A stretch of DNA of 64,000 bases from Pogonophryne albipinna (lineage: Eukaryota > Chordata > Actinopteri > Perciformes > Artedidraconidae), in the NCBI GenBank assembly GCA_028583405.1, contig JAPTMU010000048.1, positions 830,431 to 894,430 of the forward strand, given 5' to 3'. The position numbers and the translations under genes are program-made. The notes under the pieces are model-generated. The model saw only the letters and a program-made list of their open reading frames with translations. It was not told the origin of the DNA and made no database searches. How positions within the stretch are numbered: the first letter of the stretch is position 1; each line of letters opens with the position of its first letter. This document shows positions 49,640-61,704 of this stretch, in pieces.

Positions 49640-50376
49640 CCCTTGCCACACAAGGACGAAAACGGTCGTATCTGCTACAGTTCTCTGTCAGATAGACGTT
49701 CGGCCACACGACGCCGATACGGAAACGCAGATAACGATAACGGGTCCCTAGGTGGGTAGATCTGCAAACGAAACGCTCTGGGGGGGCAAACGGCTCCGTG
49801 TTTACGCCTATACGATCATGTCCTGATAACGATGACGCAATAGCCCCGCCTCTCCTGCTCAGAGATCAGCTGCTGGGCTGTCCGAAGAGGGGGGGGAAAA
49901 GAGAGGCTCCGTTTTTTATTCTTATATGATTATATAGAGTCGTTATCAATTTGTTTTAAAGCTCAATAAATAACAAAGAAGACCTTTGACCAGCACTTTT
50001 CTAATTTTGTCTGGAAGATTTCAACTTTAACGGACATGTTGACCGGCGGAAAAAAATTGAACTGAAACTCTGCCGCACGGTCCCCTCGTCCCTTGGAAGA
50101 GGCGGAGAGGTGGGTGTTTGTCATCTGCTGGTGGACTACCGGAGAGAATTACAGTGCTTGCCTCGGGGAGGGAGAAAAAAGAGCCAGAGCGGAGAATAAA
50201 CAGAAGGGCAACCATGGCAACCAGGCGCGGGAAGTCTTCTTTGCTGCTTTTGTGGCAGGACTACAGCGCCACTTACAGGCCTGGCATATATACTACAGCG
50301 TTTTGAGCGGTCTCGTGTGGACGGAAGACTTTTTTGATAACGATTGCGGTCCGTTATCGTCCTCGTGTGGCAAGGG
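49640..50376. mobile_element. MITE with CCCTTGCCACAC ends
   Basis: Ends are CCCTTGCCACACAAGGACGA and, reversed, CCCTTGCCACACGAGGACGA, followed on both sides by 'aacgg'-rich subterminal sequence. 737 bp. No clear target duplicate, and superfamily not assigned. Apparent reading frames inside have no recognisable domain. Confidence 0.7.
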
Positions 50377-50949
50377 TATAAATGAAAGGCACAAGGGCTG
50401 CTACTAATGACTACTTTCATTATGAACTAATGTACTGATTATTCTATATATAAATCGGTTCGATGTTAGTCTAATATTGTCAAAAAATAAGCGTCCATCC
50501 CAGTTTCTATAACTCCAAGGTGATAAGCGGGGGAGTGCATCTGACGAAGAGATAGGTTGTTGTGCTCCCTCTCTCTGTTTCTTATCCTATATCTAATAGA
50601 ACTGCTCGGGTCTTGATAGATTGAGTGGGGAAGTTCATGCGATTTTTCTAGAGGGTTATCAAGAATAACTTTGATCCAATGACCTTTTCCCTCTCTGTCT
50701 GTGTCTGTGTATTCTCTTGTTCCGATTAACCCAGCCAAATCTTTGTTCTTGTTTTGTATCTATATCTACGCCGGGATCCTGAGTCGAGGCTGATCCTCTT
50801 GCTGTAGTCCTGTGTCTTGAATCCTCTATCCTGAGTTCTGGATTAAGTCGTGGACTTCGGGTCGTGGCTGAACCTGTCTCTGCGGTCCTGCCTTGGGTCT
50901 CGTCATGCTGCTTCCCTGATGGCTTCCACAGGATTGTAGCTGACATCCT

Positions 50950-51412
50950 CGTGGATTCATCTTCTTATTACAGACACATGCATTTCCTAACATTCGGTCT
51001 ATATGCTGTAAAATGTATTATCTCTTGGATTTACACACGGCATCTATTGCACGTCTGTCCGTCCTGGGAGAGGGATCCCTCCTCTGTTGCTCTCCCTGAG
51101 GTTTCTCCCATGTTCCCCTTAAACTGTGGGTTTTCTCTGGAAGTCTTTCCTTGTACGATGTGAGGGTCTAAGGACAGAGGGTCTAAGGACAGAGGGTCTG
51201 AGGACAGAGGGTCTAAGGACAGAGGGTCTAAGGACAGAGGGTCTAAGGACAGAGGGTGTCGTTTTTCTCATACTGATATTCTGAACAATCTGTGCTGTTG
51301 TATTTGCTGTAAAGTGTCTCTACTGTAGGCTATTTTTATTATATGTAACAGCACTTTGGCTCGACAAAAAATCGTTTATAAATGTGCTCTATAAATAAAA
51401 CTTGATTTGATC
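50950..51412 (+). repeat. common teleost interspersed repeat 3' region
   Basis: It includes 'ctgggagagggatccctcct', 'gctctccctgaggtttctcc' and a 3' end 'tgtgctctataaataaaact' with (TTGAT)n, which I recognise as a very abundant fish repeat of uncertain class. A 16-bp tandem (51163-51258) has expanded within it. Confidence 0.6.
51163..51258 (+). repeat. 16-bp tandem repeat, about 6 copies
   Basis: GGTCTAAGGACAGAGG units, one with GGTCTGAGG. An expansion of a single unit normally present in the surrounding interspersed repeat. Confidence 0.92.
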
Positions 51413-52535
51413 TTAAAATAGTCAAGTTTTTTCCATCCAAAACCTAAAGATATTGACTTTGATTTGATATAAAAACAGAGATAAAAGCAGGAAATATCCA
51501 CATTTAAGTGGTTGAATACAGAGTTTCTTGACATTACAGTATATCAGGATGAATTGCATGCATTCCAAGGTGTTACTGTCCGATGAACAGTAGCTACATC
51601 TTGGTGGTTGTCAAGGAAAATCTGAAGTGCCATGCGTCTCAAACAGTGCTAAGTACAATCAACGTAAGGCAAAAGAAGTAAGGAAGTCATATATAGTGCA
51701 ATAAGAAATGGTGCAAGTGAAACAAAGGTATAGTACAGGAGAAAGTACACAATGTTTATGTAAGATAAAAAAAGATATTGAAGGATTATGTGAAATTGTT
51801 GGAGATTAACGTCAATCGACTAAAGAAAAGATGTACATAACAATGGTAAAGCAAGCAGAAGTGATGGGTGTAAGCCAAACAGTACAGACCATTGTTGTGA
51901 GGACATTCTGGATAAAAAACAAAACAATGGCTGTTCTCAGATCTGCTTCCTGTCAGACTTCACTTGGATAACCCCCCCCCCCTGCCTACAGAGAGTTTTA
52001 TTGATTTTTCCGTCCTGCAGAGATCCAGAGCTGGGCAGGAGTCCAGGGATTCAAACCAGCAACACACAGACACGCCTCTCACCTCGCACCAGGGGAGTAC
52101 TACTGACACGAGGAAATCCACTTCCTCTGCGAGACAACAAATCGATCGCCACGTTTTCCTAAAGACTTCACACTCTGTTTATTTATGAATCAGCGCCGGG
52201 AGAAGCAGGACTTCCAGCACCACTTGGAGAGGAAATGCTCTCAGATTTCCTCGTGTTTGATCCCAAGTTTCTGTCTTATTAATGTGACACGGGTTTAATA
52301 TTCTGAACTTGCACAAATAAACTCCCACGTCTGCCTTCTGTCAGAGCAGATTCATCACTCTCTGGATGGAAACACCTCGTCTCTGCTTATTGAAATCAAA
52401 CACCACGAGACGCTCATTACCAGGCTCCCCAGTGGGAACATGGAGTCAGAACTGGCATCCCGCGCTTGTTTTATTGAGTGAGAACTCGCAGGTCCAGGCT
52501 GCCCTCCAGCACCGCAGCAAGTTGCATTCATCTGA

Positions 52536-52560
52536 GGGGGGGGAGGGGGGGGGGGGGGGG
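52536..52560 (+). repeat. poly-G run (G8 A G16)
   Basis: A G8 and a G16 run separated by one A. G-quadruplex potential on the plus strand; C-run on the cadps2 transcript strand. Length may be affected by sequencing. Confidence 0.9.
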
Positions 52561-53653
52561 TTTTCACTTAATCAGCAAAAGTGGTCCTTGAATGGAGTGC
52601 AGCCAAGGACGGGGATTCAATGCATCCTGATATCCAATGCATGCAATCCGGAAATAAATAATAACTGAACATAAAGCTTTTTTAAGCAGCTCTACCTATG
52701 TGTAATGTGCAGAGATTTTAACCAACAGTTACATGAAACCAAAGGAAGCAACTTAAAGGTTAAGAGGCCTTTTAAGGAGATATTCCTGTCAGATTTAAGG
52801 AGATTTTGTTTGCATTTAAAAAAGGCGTGTAGCATGGATTACACTGAGTTTAAGGTAAGCACAAACAAAGCAGACTTTAAGAAGAAGTCAGTTTTAAGGC
52901 TGATGAGGGGTTTTACGCAATGGGATGGAAGCTGCAGATCGATAGCATTGTTTAATGTGTAATGTTACAGGGTGGTGGGTTCATTCAAATGTTATTGTTC
53001 AAGGCAATTAAAAAAGAACTGCATAAAGTATTGGTTTAACAACCTAGATACCCCTGATTCACACATAACTCTTCACCACTATGCCAGATTCCTTTCGGAT
53101 TTCACTCAATTTAAGGTAGACGTGACCCGAACCAAGAAGATATACACAGCACAACTATAGAAACACATGACATTCAACAAGTCCAGTAGATTGTTCAATT
53201 CGGCATTAACTTCAACAAAAACATAGCGTTGTTTGTTTTTTAGGAGATATATCTAATTTAACAGCTGGCTCACAATGGTAGTGGTCACTCTCAAAGGAGT
53301 GTTGTGATACGGAAACAGCGTGAAAGCAACAGGAGAATCAAAGAGAAAAGGAGCTATTTTGTTCAAATTAAACAATTCATGGTGGATGTAATATATGCCG
53401 AATTGATAAGTAGGTGCATATGATTGTAAACATATTAAAAGTGTAGTTGTTTGTTGGAAATATTGTGTCAGGTGGGAGAATATGCTTTAAATTGACTCAT
53501 TTCTAAAAGGAGCTTCGACCCTAAATATTGTACATTGCGCATAGGAATCCTGAAGCATTAGGACATGTTTCTCAAATATAGAGATGACGTGCTGTTTTAT
53601 ATCAAATTAAATATATTGTTGGTCTCTTGAAAGCAAACAGGTGTTTCTCTCAC

Positions 53654-53992
53654 CTTCTGCTGCCGCCGGGCCATGTCTGTGGGCTGCTTGGCGTTGAAGG
53701 GGTAGGCAATGCACCGGAGGACAAACACATAAATCTGCACTTTAGTCTTCCTCTCCTCTTCCTCCTTCTGGATCCTCTCCCTCTCCTTCTTCTCCTCCTC
53801 CTCCTCTTCACCTGTATTGTTGCAGTCTTTCGGAGCACCTTTCCCGGGGACAGCAGCTCCAGGTGCGGGGGGGTTTCTCCGGTTGTTTCCACGTTTCCCC
53901 CCCATAGAAGGAGCATGTTTCCTGGGAGCCTCCTGCACAACTTCTGGGTCGGACTCCCCGCCCGTGTCTTCGCTGGAGGACGGGTCCAGCAT
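53654..53992 (-). CDS. cadps2: cadps2 coding exon 1 (N-terminus of CAPS2)
   Basis: 113 codons from ATG (53992-53990, in the context CCCACCATGC, with A at -3) to a phase-0 donor GTGAGA at 53653. The protein starts [15 protein letters not shown], the signature CAPS N-terminus. It then runs through a basic, Pro/Gly-rich low-complexity stretch (residues 25-60), a Glu/Lys-rich helix (about 61-84) and the conserved [18 protein letters not shown] and [11 protein letters not shown] blocks (about 85-113). The low-complexity part is where CAPS1 and CAPS2 differ most and here fits neither exactly. The product is a cytosolic and vesicle-associated priming factor for dense-core vesicle exocytosis. The reading frame is open upstream to about 54070 but without another ATG, so this start is chosen on signature and context. 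Confidence 0.95.
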
Positions 53993-54360
53993 GGTGGGGA
54001 ACTCCGAGAAAAAAGAGAAACACCTGTCAGAGTTTGTTTGTTTTAGTCGACGTGGCGTTAACAGCTGCACTTTTCACACCAACGGTTCTTCTGTTCAGCC
54101 GTTAGTGTTCGGTGCAAACACCCGCGTGGACGTCGGTTAGTTACCAAACGGGTTTTAACGGTTAATATTCATCGGGGTTGTCGTCGCTTGCGCTTCGTTC
54201 CGACGCACCGCCGGGAATGTGATGTGTTGGAATGGCTGCGCGTAACCGCTGCTGTGAGCGCGCTTTGACAGTGAGCGCTCCTGCAGACACAGGTGAGCAA
54301 CCTGTAGCTACAGAGAGAGGACAAACACAGCGAGAGGGATCACTCTGACGGGGTTTACAA
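53800..54360 (-). promoter_or_regulatory. cadps2: CpG-rich promoter and 5'-UTR region of cadps2
   Basis: Sequence around and upstream of the start codon is GC- and CpG-rich against an AT-rich surround (for example 'cgtcgcttgcgcttcgttcc', 'gacgcaccgccggg', 'gaatggctgcgcgtaaccgc', 'tgtgagcgcgctttgacagt'). No TATA box is obvious at a fixed distance. This fits a CpG-island promoter of a neuronal gene. The exact transcription start cannot be placed from sequence. Confidence 0.6.
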
Positions 54361-55004
54361 AAAAAAACCTCTTGTGCAAACAGTTAATATGTTAGTATAA
54401 GATGTTGTACGGAAGAGGATTAGGGCCATTTGAGAACAAAACATGTGGAATGTGAAAAACTTAACCCTGATTCTGGATTTTTTTCCTCAGAGTTCTGAAA
54501 TGAAAGTCACTCAACTCAATCATCCTGTGCTATACTGTGTTCAGTTCAGATAACATAGGAAAGTATAAGATAAGATTGACCTTTTAAGCATGAGTTTAAG
54601 CATTAACAGAGTGAGATTGAAAAACAGGACAGTACAAGATTAATACAATTAAAGATCTATGCAGGTAAGTAACTGTTAAAATAATAAATGAATTAAATGA
54701 ACATATGTGAACATATATTTGAGTCCCATATATACTGAGGAAAAAGTACTTTAGACTTTTACTTTATTACTTTCAGACACAATTATATTACTTTTTATCA
54801 CACCACATTTCCTATGTCGAGTTTAGTTACTGTTCTGATCAAGATTTTACAAAATAAGCTGTTATATTATAACTATTTAAAGAAGTTGCAGTAAAGATTA
54901 AGTATTTTTAATGTTCTGCTATCTGTAGCTGCAGAGTCTTTTGTTTATATTGTATGTTGCAAACAAACAAGTGATGATAAAAGGACTTACTTCTTCAATT
55001 GTAT
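54361..55004. other. AT-rich cadps2 upstream sequence
   Basis: I see no gene or recognisable repeat here apart from simple AT-rich stretches. Confidence 0.5.
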
Positions 55005-55235
55005 TGGGGGCAGCAGCAACTCAGTCCCTGGTTCGAGTCCCTGGTTCGAGTCCCTGTCCGTGCCGAAAGAAAGACGGGTCCTGAACTACTTCCAGGTGCA
55101 AACCCATGGCAGCCTCTTAGCTCTGACACATACCTGTAAAGATGCAGGTGTATGTTTTTGATTGTGTATATTTACTAACATCGTATAACTGAATGTTCCC
55201 TTGTGGGATTAATAAAGTATGTATTTTTCTTCTTC
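55005..55235 (+). mobile_element. SINE-like retroposon with duplicated B-box
   Basis: The head contains two B-boxes, GGTTCGAGTCC, arranged as a 13-bp tandem duplication (55030-55056, CCCTGGTTCGAGT twice). The body has 'gacgggtcctgaactacttc' and 'ctctgacacatacctgtaaa', and the 3' end is 'cccttgtgggattaataaag' with TATGTA. A tRNA-derived SINE is the best reading; the A-box is unclear. Confidence 0.6.
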
Positions 55236-55544
55236 ATCCTTATGCTATACTAATCTGCATGTCAGCAGGCACGTGCACACATCAAAGTGGGCTTGAGCCC
55301 TTGCCCTTTTTCTTCCTCCAGAGAAAGTGCCCTTTTTTCCCCCTTTTTAATTTTTATAAATGAATATATATCTACCGCTGTTAGGGTTAGGGGTTACAGC
55401 GCACAGTTTCCTTTTCCAGAAATATATTGATTGAATACAAAATTAAAATATCAGGTCGGGAGATTAGACTGTGAAGTTCCGTAGCTCTCCCTCCCTCAAC
55501 GTCTCCTGCACAGCGGTGCGGACATCGGCAGTCACCAGACAGAC

Positions 55545-57600
55545 AGGTAGCAGCACCTCCCACCTTACAGTCCCTTCAGACAGACAGTTAGCAGCACCTC
55601 CCACCTTACTGTCCCTTCAGACAGACAGGTAGCAGCACCTCCCACCTTACAGTCCCTTCAGACTGACAGGTAGCAGCACCTCCCACCTTACTGTCCCTTC
55701 AGACAGACAGGTAGCAGCACCTCCCACCTCACAGTCCCTTCAGACAGACAGGTAGCAGCACCTCCCACCTTACTGTCCCTTCAGACAGACAGGTAGCAGC
55801 ACCTCCCACCTCACTGTCCCTTCAGACAGACAGGTAGCAGCACCTCCCACCTTACTGTCCCTTCAGACAGACAGGTAGCAGCACCTCCCACCTTACTGTC
55901 CCTTCAGACAGACAGGTAGCAGCACCTCCCACCTTACTGTCCCTTCAGACAGACAGGTAGCAGCACCTCCCACCTCACTGTCCCTTCAGACAGACAGGTA
56001 GCAGCACCTCCCACCTTACTGTCCCTTCAGACAGACAGGTAGCAGCACCTCCCACCTTACAGTCCCTTCAGACAGACAGGTAGCAGCACCTCCCACCTTA
56101 CTGTCCCTTCAGACAGACAGGTAGCAGCACCTCCCACCTCACAGTCCCTTCAGACAGACAGGTAGCAGCACCTCCCACCTTACTGTCCCTTCAGACAGAC
56201 AGGTAGCAGCACCTCCCACCTCACTGTCCCTTCAGACAGACAGGTAGCAGCACCTCCCACTCACTGTCCCTTCAGACAGACAGGTAGCAGCACCTCCCAC
56301 CTTACAGTCCCTTCAGACAGACAGGTAGCAGCACCTCCCACCTTACAGTCCCTTCAGACTGACAGGTAGCAGCACCTCCCACTTTACTGTCCCTTCAGAC
56401 AGACAGGTAGCAGCACCTCCCACCTTACTGTCCCTTCAGACTGACAGGTAGCAGCACCTCCCACTTTACTGTCCCTTCAGACAGACAGGTAGCAGCACCT
56501 CCCACCTTTACTGTCCCTTCAGACAGACAGGTAGCAGCACCTCCCACCTTTACTGTCCCTTCAGACAGACAGGTAGCAGCACCTCCCACTTTACAGTCCC
56601 TTCAGACAGACAGGTAGCAGCACCTCCCACTTTACTAGTCCCTTCAGACAGACAGGTAGCAGCACCTCCCACTTACATGTCCCTTCAGACAGACAGGTAG
56701 CAGCACCTCCCACCTTACTGTCCCTTCAGACAGACAGGTAGCAGCACCTCCCACTTTACTGTCCCTTCAGACAGACAGGTAGCAGCACCTCCCACTTTAC
56801 TGTCCCTTCAGACAGACAGGTAGCAGCACCTCCCACCTTACTGTCCCTTCAGACAGACAGGTAGCAGCACCTCCCACTTTACATGTCCCTTCAGACTAGA
56901 CAGGTAGCAGCACCTCCCACTTTACATGTCCCTTCAGACAGACAGGTAGCAGCACCTCCCACTTTACTGTCCCTTCAGACTAGACAGGTAGCAGCACCTC
57001 CCACCTTACTGTCCCTTCAGACTAGACAGGTAGCAGCACCTCCCACTTTACTAGTCCCCTTCAGACAGACAGGTAGCAGCACCTCCCACCTTTACATGTC
57101 CCTTCAGACAGACAGGTAGCAGCACCTCCCACTTTACAGTCCCTTCAGACAGACAGGTAGCAGCACCTCCCACCTTACAGTCCCTTCAGACAGACAGGTA
57201 GCAGCACCTCCCACCTTACAGTCACCAGACAGACAGACAGGTAGCAGCACCTCCCACCTTACAGTCCCTTCAGACAGACAGGCAGCAGCACCTCCCACCT
57301 TACTGTCCCTTCAGACAGACAGGCAGCAGCACCTCCCACCTTATAGTCACCAGACAGACAGACAGGTAGCAGCACCTCCCACCTTACTGTCCCTTCAGAC
57401 AGACAGGTAGCAGCACCTCCCACCTTACTGTCCCTTCAGACAGACAGGTAGCAGCACCTCCCACCTCACTGTCCCTTCAGACAGACAGGTAGCAGCACCT
57501 CCCACCTTACTGTCCCTTCAGACAGACAGGTAGCAGCACCTCCCACCTTACTGTCCCTTCAGACAGACAGGTAGCAGTACCTCCCACTTTACTGTCCCAT
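55545..57600 (+). repeat. 41-bp minisatellite, about 50 copies
   Basis: Unit GGTAGCAGCACCTCCCACCT + TACTGTCCCTTCAGACAGAC + A (41 bp). Variants: TTACAG/TTACTG/TCACTG, TTTACATG and ACTAGACA insertions (mostly 56880-57100), and units with 'agtcaccagacagacagaca' near the left start and at about 57220 and 57340. Each junction gives CAGGTAG. The array begins about 1.6 kb upstream of the cadps2 start codon and occupies about 2 kb of the iqub-cadps2 interval. Confidence 0.97.
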
Positions 57601-57735
57601 GTTATGCCGGCTTTTCTTGGCTTGTTTGAAGGTGAGTGGAGAGATGAACAAATGACTAAGAAGCTAGTGCCTCGAGTTTACAGCTAATTAGCTAAAAGAC
57701 AAAAACAAATCTAGTTAACTAAGGTAGGCTACTAG

Positions 57736-57872
57736 CAGTGGCGGACTGGCCGGCACCGAGGTGGGCCGGTCTGATAAGTCACCAGCACCCCCCCCCGTTG
57801 ACAATTTACTAGCGGTACCGAAGTGGGCCGGTCGAGAGTCCCGGGCTGATTTTTTGTCCCAGTCTGCCCCTG
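57736..57872. mobile_element. hAT MITE (137 bp)
   Basis: Ends are CAGTGGCGGACTGGCC ... CCCAGTCTGCCCCTG with a perfect duplication GCTACTAG (57728-57735, 57873-57880). The internal 'gtgggccggtc' occurs twice. Very short, without coding capacity. Confidence 0.9.
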
Positions 57873-57880
57873 GCTACTAG

Positions 57881-59918
57881 CTAATGGATAAGTTAGCTCA
57901 AGGTTTAGCTAAGGCAATTTATCATGGGCATACAATGTACTGTAGGGGAGACACTAAAGGAGAATACAGTCAAATGTGTATCTAATAACGTTGTCACAAT
58001 TGCCAGGAAGCAAACGAGAGACAGAAGTATTTTAATTTTATCAGACACCAAATGAATAGCACACCCCTTACAATTTCACTTCTGATATACTGCACATATT
58101 TTATCTAGTAATTCTTACTTTCCTATTTAGTGATAGTGTTTTAATCCTCTTCTATATCACAGTGTTTGTATTGTTTGCAACACGTATACAGTGAAGCAGA
58201 TTCCCTGTGAATGTAAACTTTCTTGGCAATTAACCTTATCCTGAAACAGATATGGTTCTTTTTACTCCACTGCATTTTGTCTGACAGCAGGTTAGTAGGG
58301 AGACGTGTTTTCCCCCTGCAGAGTGATACCTCCTCTCGAATAGACGATCTTTGAGCTGAAAGGGAAGCAACATGTGTTCGAGCTGGAACAGAAAACACAT
58401 TTAAAGATGTACACCTCACAGTAAAAATATAAAGTAGTTTAACTAAAGTAATCTGTATGTAAGAATATGTATGTGTAGATAACAAGTGTCTCAACTAATG
58501 TGTTGTTTCAATGTTACAAATACGCTCTGGCAGACTTTCCAAATTAAAGTGGACCTATAATGCTATTGTTAGGTAATAGCATAGGTCTCAGATATATACA
58601 AATATAAAAAAAGCATGTCTATGAAGTGTTTTGCTCAAAATACCAAACAGATCATTCTAGCCACGCCTCATATCCCTCTATTTCACTTCCTGTTTCTAAA
58701 GTGCTGATTTGGGTATAAAGCTTTAAAGAGGAGGGGTCTGAGCTCATGCGGGACCCGGCAGCTACTGTCTAAACTAAATGCTGCCGTGATGAAACGCCAT
58801 ATCATGGATTATCAAGGATTCTCTCTGAAACAGTTTGGAGCTCAAAGGCTTTCTCTCTTGCCGGTTATACCACAAGGTGAGTTCCTTTTTACTTCCTGCT
58901 TCTTCACACACATGCTCTCCAGTACAGGTTAGCTCTGAGTGTTAGCGATGCTAATGTAAACACTGACCATATTACGTCCAAAACAGTCGGGCATTGTTTC
59001 TGATAGCAACGTTTCTGATTGGGCCGTGGGTCCACATTTCAGATATTACGTCATATCGGACGCAAATCTGGATCAGCTCCGTTGTTCCCCCGTTTTTAGA
59101 GATTTGGGTACGGAGGAAAAGAGAGAGGGTTTTATTTTCTGACGCTGCGTGAGTTCCCCGACACACCGGGGACACACCGGGGACACTTGTTGATGTAGAA
59201 GAGACATCACAAAGTGCATTTTGCATGATAGGAGACCTAAGTCTTTCAGGATTGTGTTCACCATGTACAAAACAAACCATACACATGTATAGATTTGTAA
59301 AGAGGGCTTTCTACCTCCTAAAAGCATGACAGGCAATTCAAACGAGCACATTGTCCACTATGATCACAACATGTTAAGCTTTTGAATAGCAGTGGACACA
59401 GTATATATAAATATCTTGTGCTAAGGTGTAGTCCTTTAGGAACACAATAGCCACTAGAGGTCAGTGTTTCTCTGGTTGTTTACACCACGCACTCATCTTA
59501 ATTGGAGTCCTTAACATAGGAGTTACAGAGCAATAAAGGCAACACATACAACAACAACAACAACAATCGCCTTCATCTGTAATAATTCACATGTTTTCAT
59601 GGATCCAGGTTTTTGATTTACTGCTTCTGCTGCAGCTCTAATGACACCAACCTGATAACTGAAGTGAGTAAAGTAGAGCGTCGTTCGTGCATTATTTATG
59701 TTTTATCCAAATGTATATCTGGGAGGAACCTTGCCGTAAATGCTTCTCCTCTAAAGTGTCTACGTCAGAGGATGTTCAGAGTTCAAACTATGCACTTATT
59801 TCCTTTCTTTGTATTTTATTTGCCTGCGACCCAGCACCTCACCTGAACAGTTGTGTGCATTCCATCCATCAGGGCTTTACTGAACACAAAGCTGCACATA
59901 AATGGGAACTCCACCAAT
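57881..59918. other. iqub-cadps2 intergenic sequence
   Basis: No recognisable gene. 58550-58960 has the composition of a MITE-like repeat ('ggacctataatgctattgtt', 'acttcctgtttctaaagtgc') but ends were not found. A direct 'acacaccggggacacaccgg' duplication lies at 59160-59182, and (CAA)n at 59546-59566. Confidence 0.45.
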
Positions 59919-59922
59919 TTAA

Positions 59923-60311
59923 AGGTGGGGTAGGTAATTCACTTCAGAAACACTTTTTGTTATATTCCATGGAATGCTCTTAACATCCCGACAGCAATGA
60001 ATACATTAAATGCTTTGACAAAAAATACATTATAAAATGTCATCAGTGGAAGCCGTGGCGCTGTAAAAAGCACGACCAATCATCTGAGCCGGCTAAAGTA
60101 ACTGGATGGCCTACCTGCCTGTCAGCCTTCCATCTGTGCACACACTTATCTCGTGCCCTCATTGGTCATGTGCACGTTCGTGTGTGTTGGAGGAGGGGCT
60201 CTGTAAGGAAGTTGGAAGGAAGTCTGAAGGAAGGGGCAGATGTTTACCGGTTGTGTATTTTCAAATTCTAGCGCACTCGAGCTGGTTTCTCCTTTCTTAC
60301 CGACCCTCCCT
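59923..60311. mobile_element. TTAA-flanked MITE (piggyBac-like), copy 2
   Basis: TTAA at 59919-59922 and 60312-60315. Ends are AGGTGGGGTAGG ... CCGACCCTCCCT. The body matches the copy at 33509-33851 and has an extra segment of about 45 bp ('aggaagttggaaggaagtct'). It lies about 350 bp 3' of the iqub stop codon. Confidence 0.85.
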
Positions 60312-60597
60312 TTAACTTGGCAAATAAATTGTTGTTTGCTAAAATAGTCCGGCTGAAATTGTGGAAATGCATGCACTGTAGTGGAAGGTTTGAAAACACC
60401 CCAAAAGACAGTCTACCATTTATTTTAGGGTTATTTTACTCTTCTTTCCGGAAGCCGAGCCCTGGGTATCCAGTATGTAAAGCTCCCAACATCTCAGTTC
60501 TAAATAAAATCTAACCCTAACCCTGAATTACAGGCTCGGGGCTCAACTGGTTAATACATGCACATGAGTGAAAACCAGGATTAAGACCATCATGAAC

Positions 60598-60603
60598 TTT
60601 ATT
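60598..60603 (-). terminator. iqub: iqub polyadenylation signal
   Basis: AATAAA on the minus strand (TTTATT on plus), 53 bp past the iqub stop codon, the only close canonical signal. It predicts a very short 3' UTR of roughly 75 nt. Confidence 0.65.
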
Positions 60604-60655
60604 TTGTAAAGTGACAGCTGATCAGAGCGAGGGAGGGGCACATTGGGGGGGTTTC

Positions 60656-60847
60656 TTAATGAGCTGAACCCGCTGGGGTGTGGGCAGTGGGCTTGCCTGT
60701 CGCCATGGTGACGGGCTTGGAGACGAGCTGGTTGCCGAGCGTGGCGGTCGGCTCCAGGTGCTCCGCCATGACGGGGACGCTGCTGAAGTGCCGGCGAGCC
60801 AACATGTGTTTGTGATCGACCCCGCGGAGGAACGTCACCTCGTACGC
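60656..60847 (-). CDS. iqub: iqub last coding exon
   Basis: 192 nt, 63 codons plus TAA (60658-60656), phase 0. The acceptor is TTCAG directly after a (GT)n tract on the gene strand. The peptide starts AYEVTFLRGVDHKHMLARRH, followed by FSSVPVMAEHLEP, and ends PTAHTPAGSAH. The DHKHMLA block matches the conserved IQUB C-terminal segment as I remember it. IQUB carries an N-terminal ubiquitin-like domain and an IQ motif (both outside the window) and is a component of radial spoke RS1 in motile cilia and sperm flagella. The Pro/Thr/Ala-rich end is probably lineage-specific. Confidence 0.85.
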   Translation of the reverse strand, partial: AYEVTFLRGVDHKHMLARRHFSSVPVMAEHLEPTATLGNQLVSKPVTMATGKPTAHTPAGSAH

Positions 60848-60850
60848 CTG

Positions 60851-61093
<243 letters not shown>

Positions 61094-61704
61094 TTTAAGA
61101 CATAATAGTAGAAGAATAAATAAAGTGCTGGCAAAGGATGTCTAAATGGCTTCTTTAAGACCAACGGGAACATGTCACTTTGGTCCGGTTAAAGTCCTCT
61201 GTCTTTCTCTACCGCGTTAACCTTCGTGCTATGTATTACTGTATGCATGTTTGGTTTTATTGTTTTTATAACTATTTCCAGATCAAATAGCCTCTTGGTT
61301 AGCGCATTTCAGGAAGTCTCTTTTGATGTGCACTGTCCCTGCAAAATAAAGTAATAATAAAATAAAAAATGGTGTTAAAGATCCACCCTTTTATTTAAAT
61401 AAATGCTTTCTTTTGTCATACGGCTTTGAAAGTTAATGAAATTGTTGATTATAACCAGAAAAAACCTTAAAAGTTCACTGGGTTCTTGGTAAAGTTCCAA
61501 CCATGGGAAAGAGCTACTTTATAATTGTGGGTATCTTCAGGATGACAATTCTGTATTTCATTGGGTTCCAAAAGTGGCTTCTGATCCCATCCCAATGCCA
61601 GAGGAATGATCAGAACGAGAACATGTGTCACTACAAGGTGAGAGGGCACACATCTGAGATTAGACATGAGGTGGAGACGATGTATACATGTTGAATGGAC
61701 ACAC

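Noticed and set aside
49242..49759. Consecutive plus-strand frames
   Set aside because: No domain; the second enters the MITE at 49640.
52705..53160. Two Lys/Phe-rich plus-strand frames
   Set aside because: No recognisable family; AT-rich composition explains the lack of stops.
60510..60530. Telomere-like CTAACCCTAACCCTGA (also 24823-24835 and 55381-55395)
   Set aside because: Only two units at each site; too short for an interstitial telomeric array.
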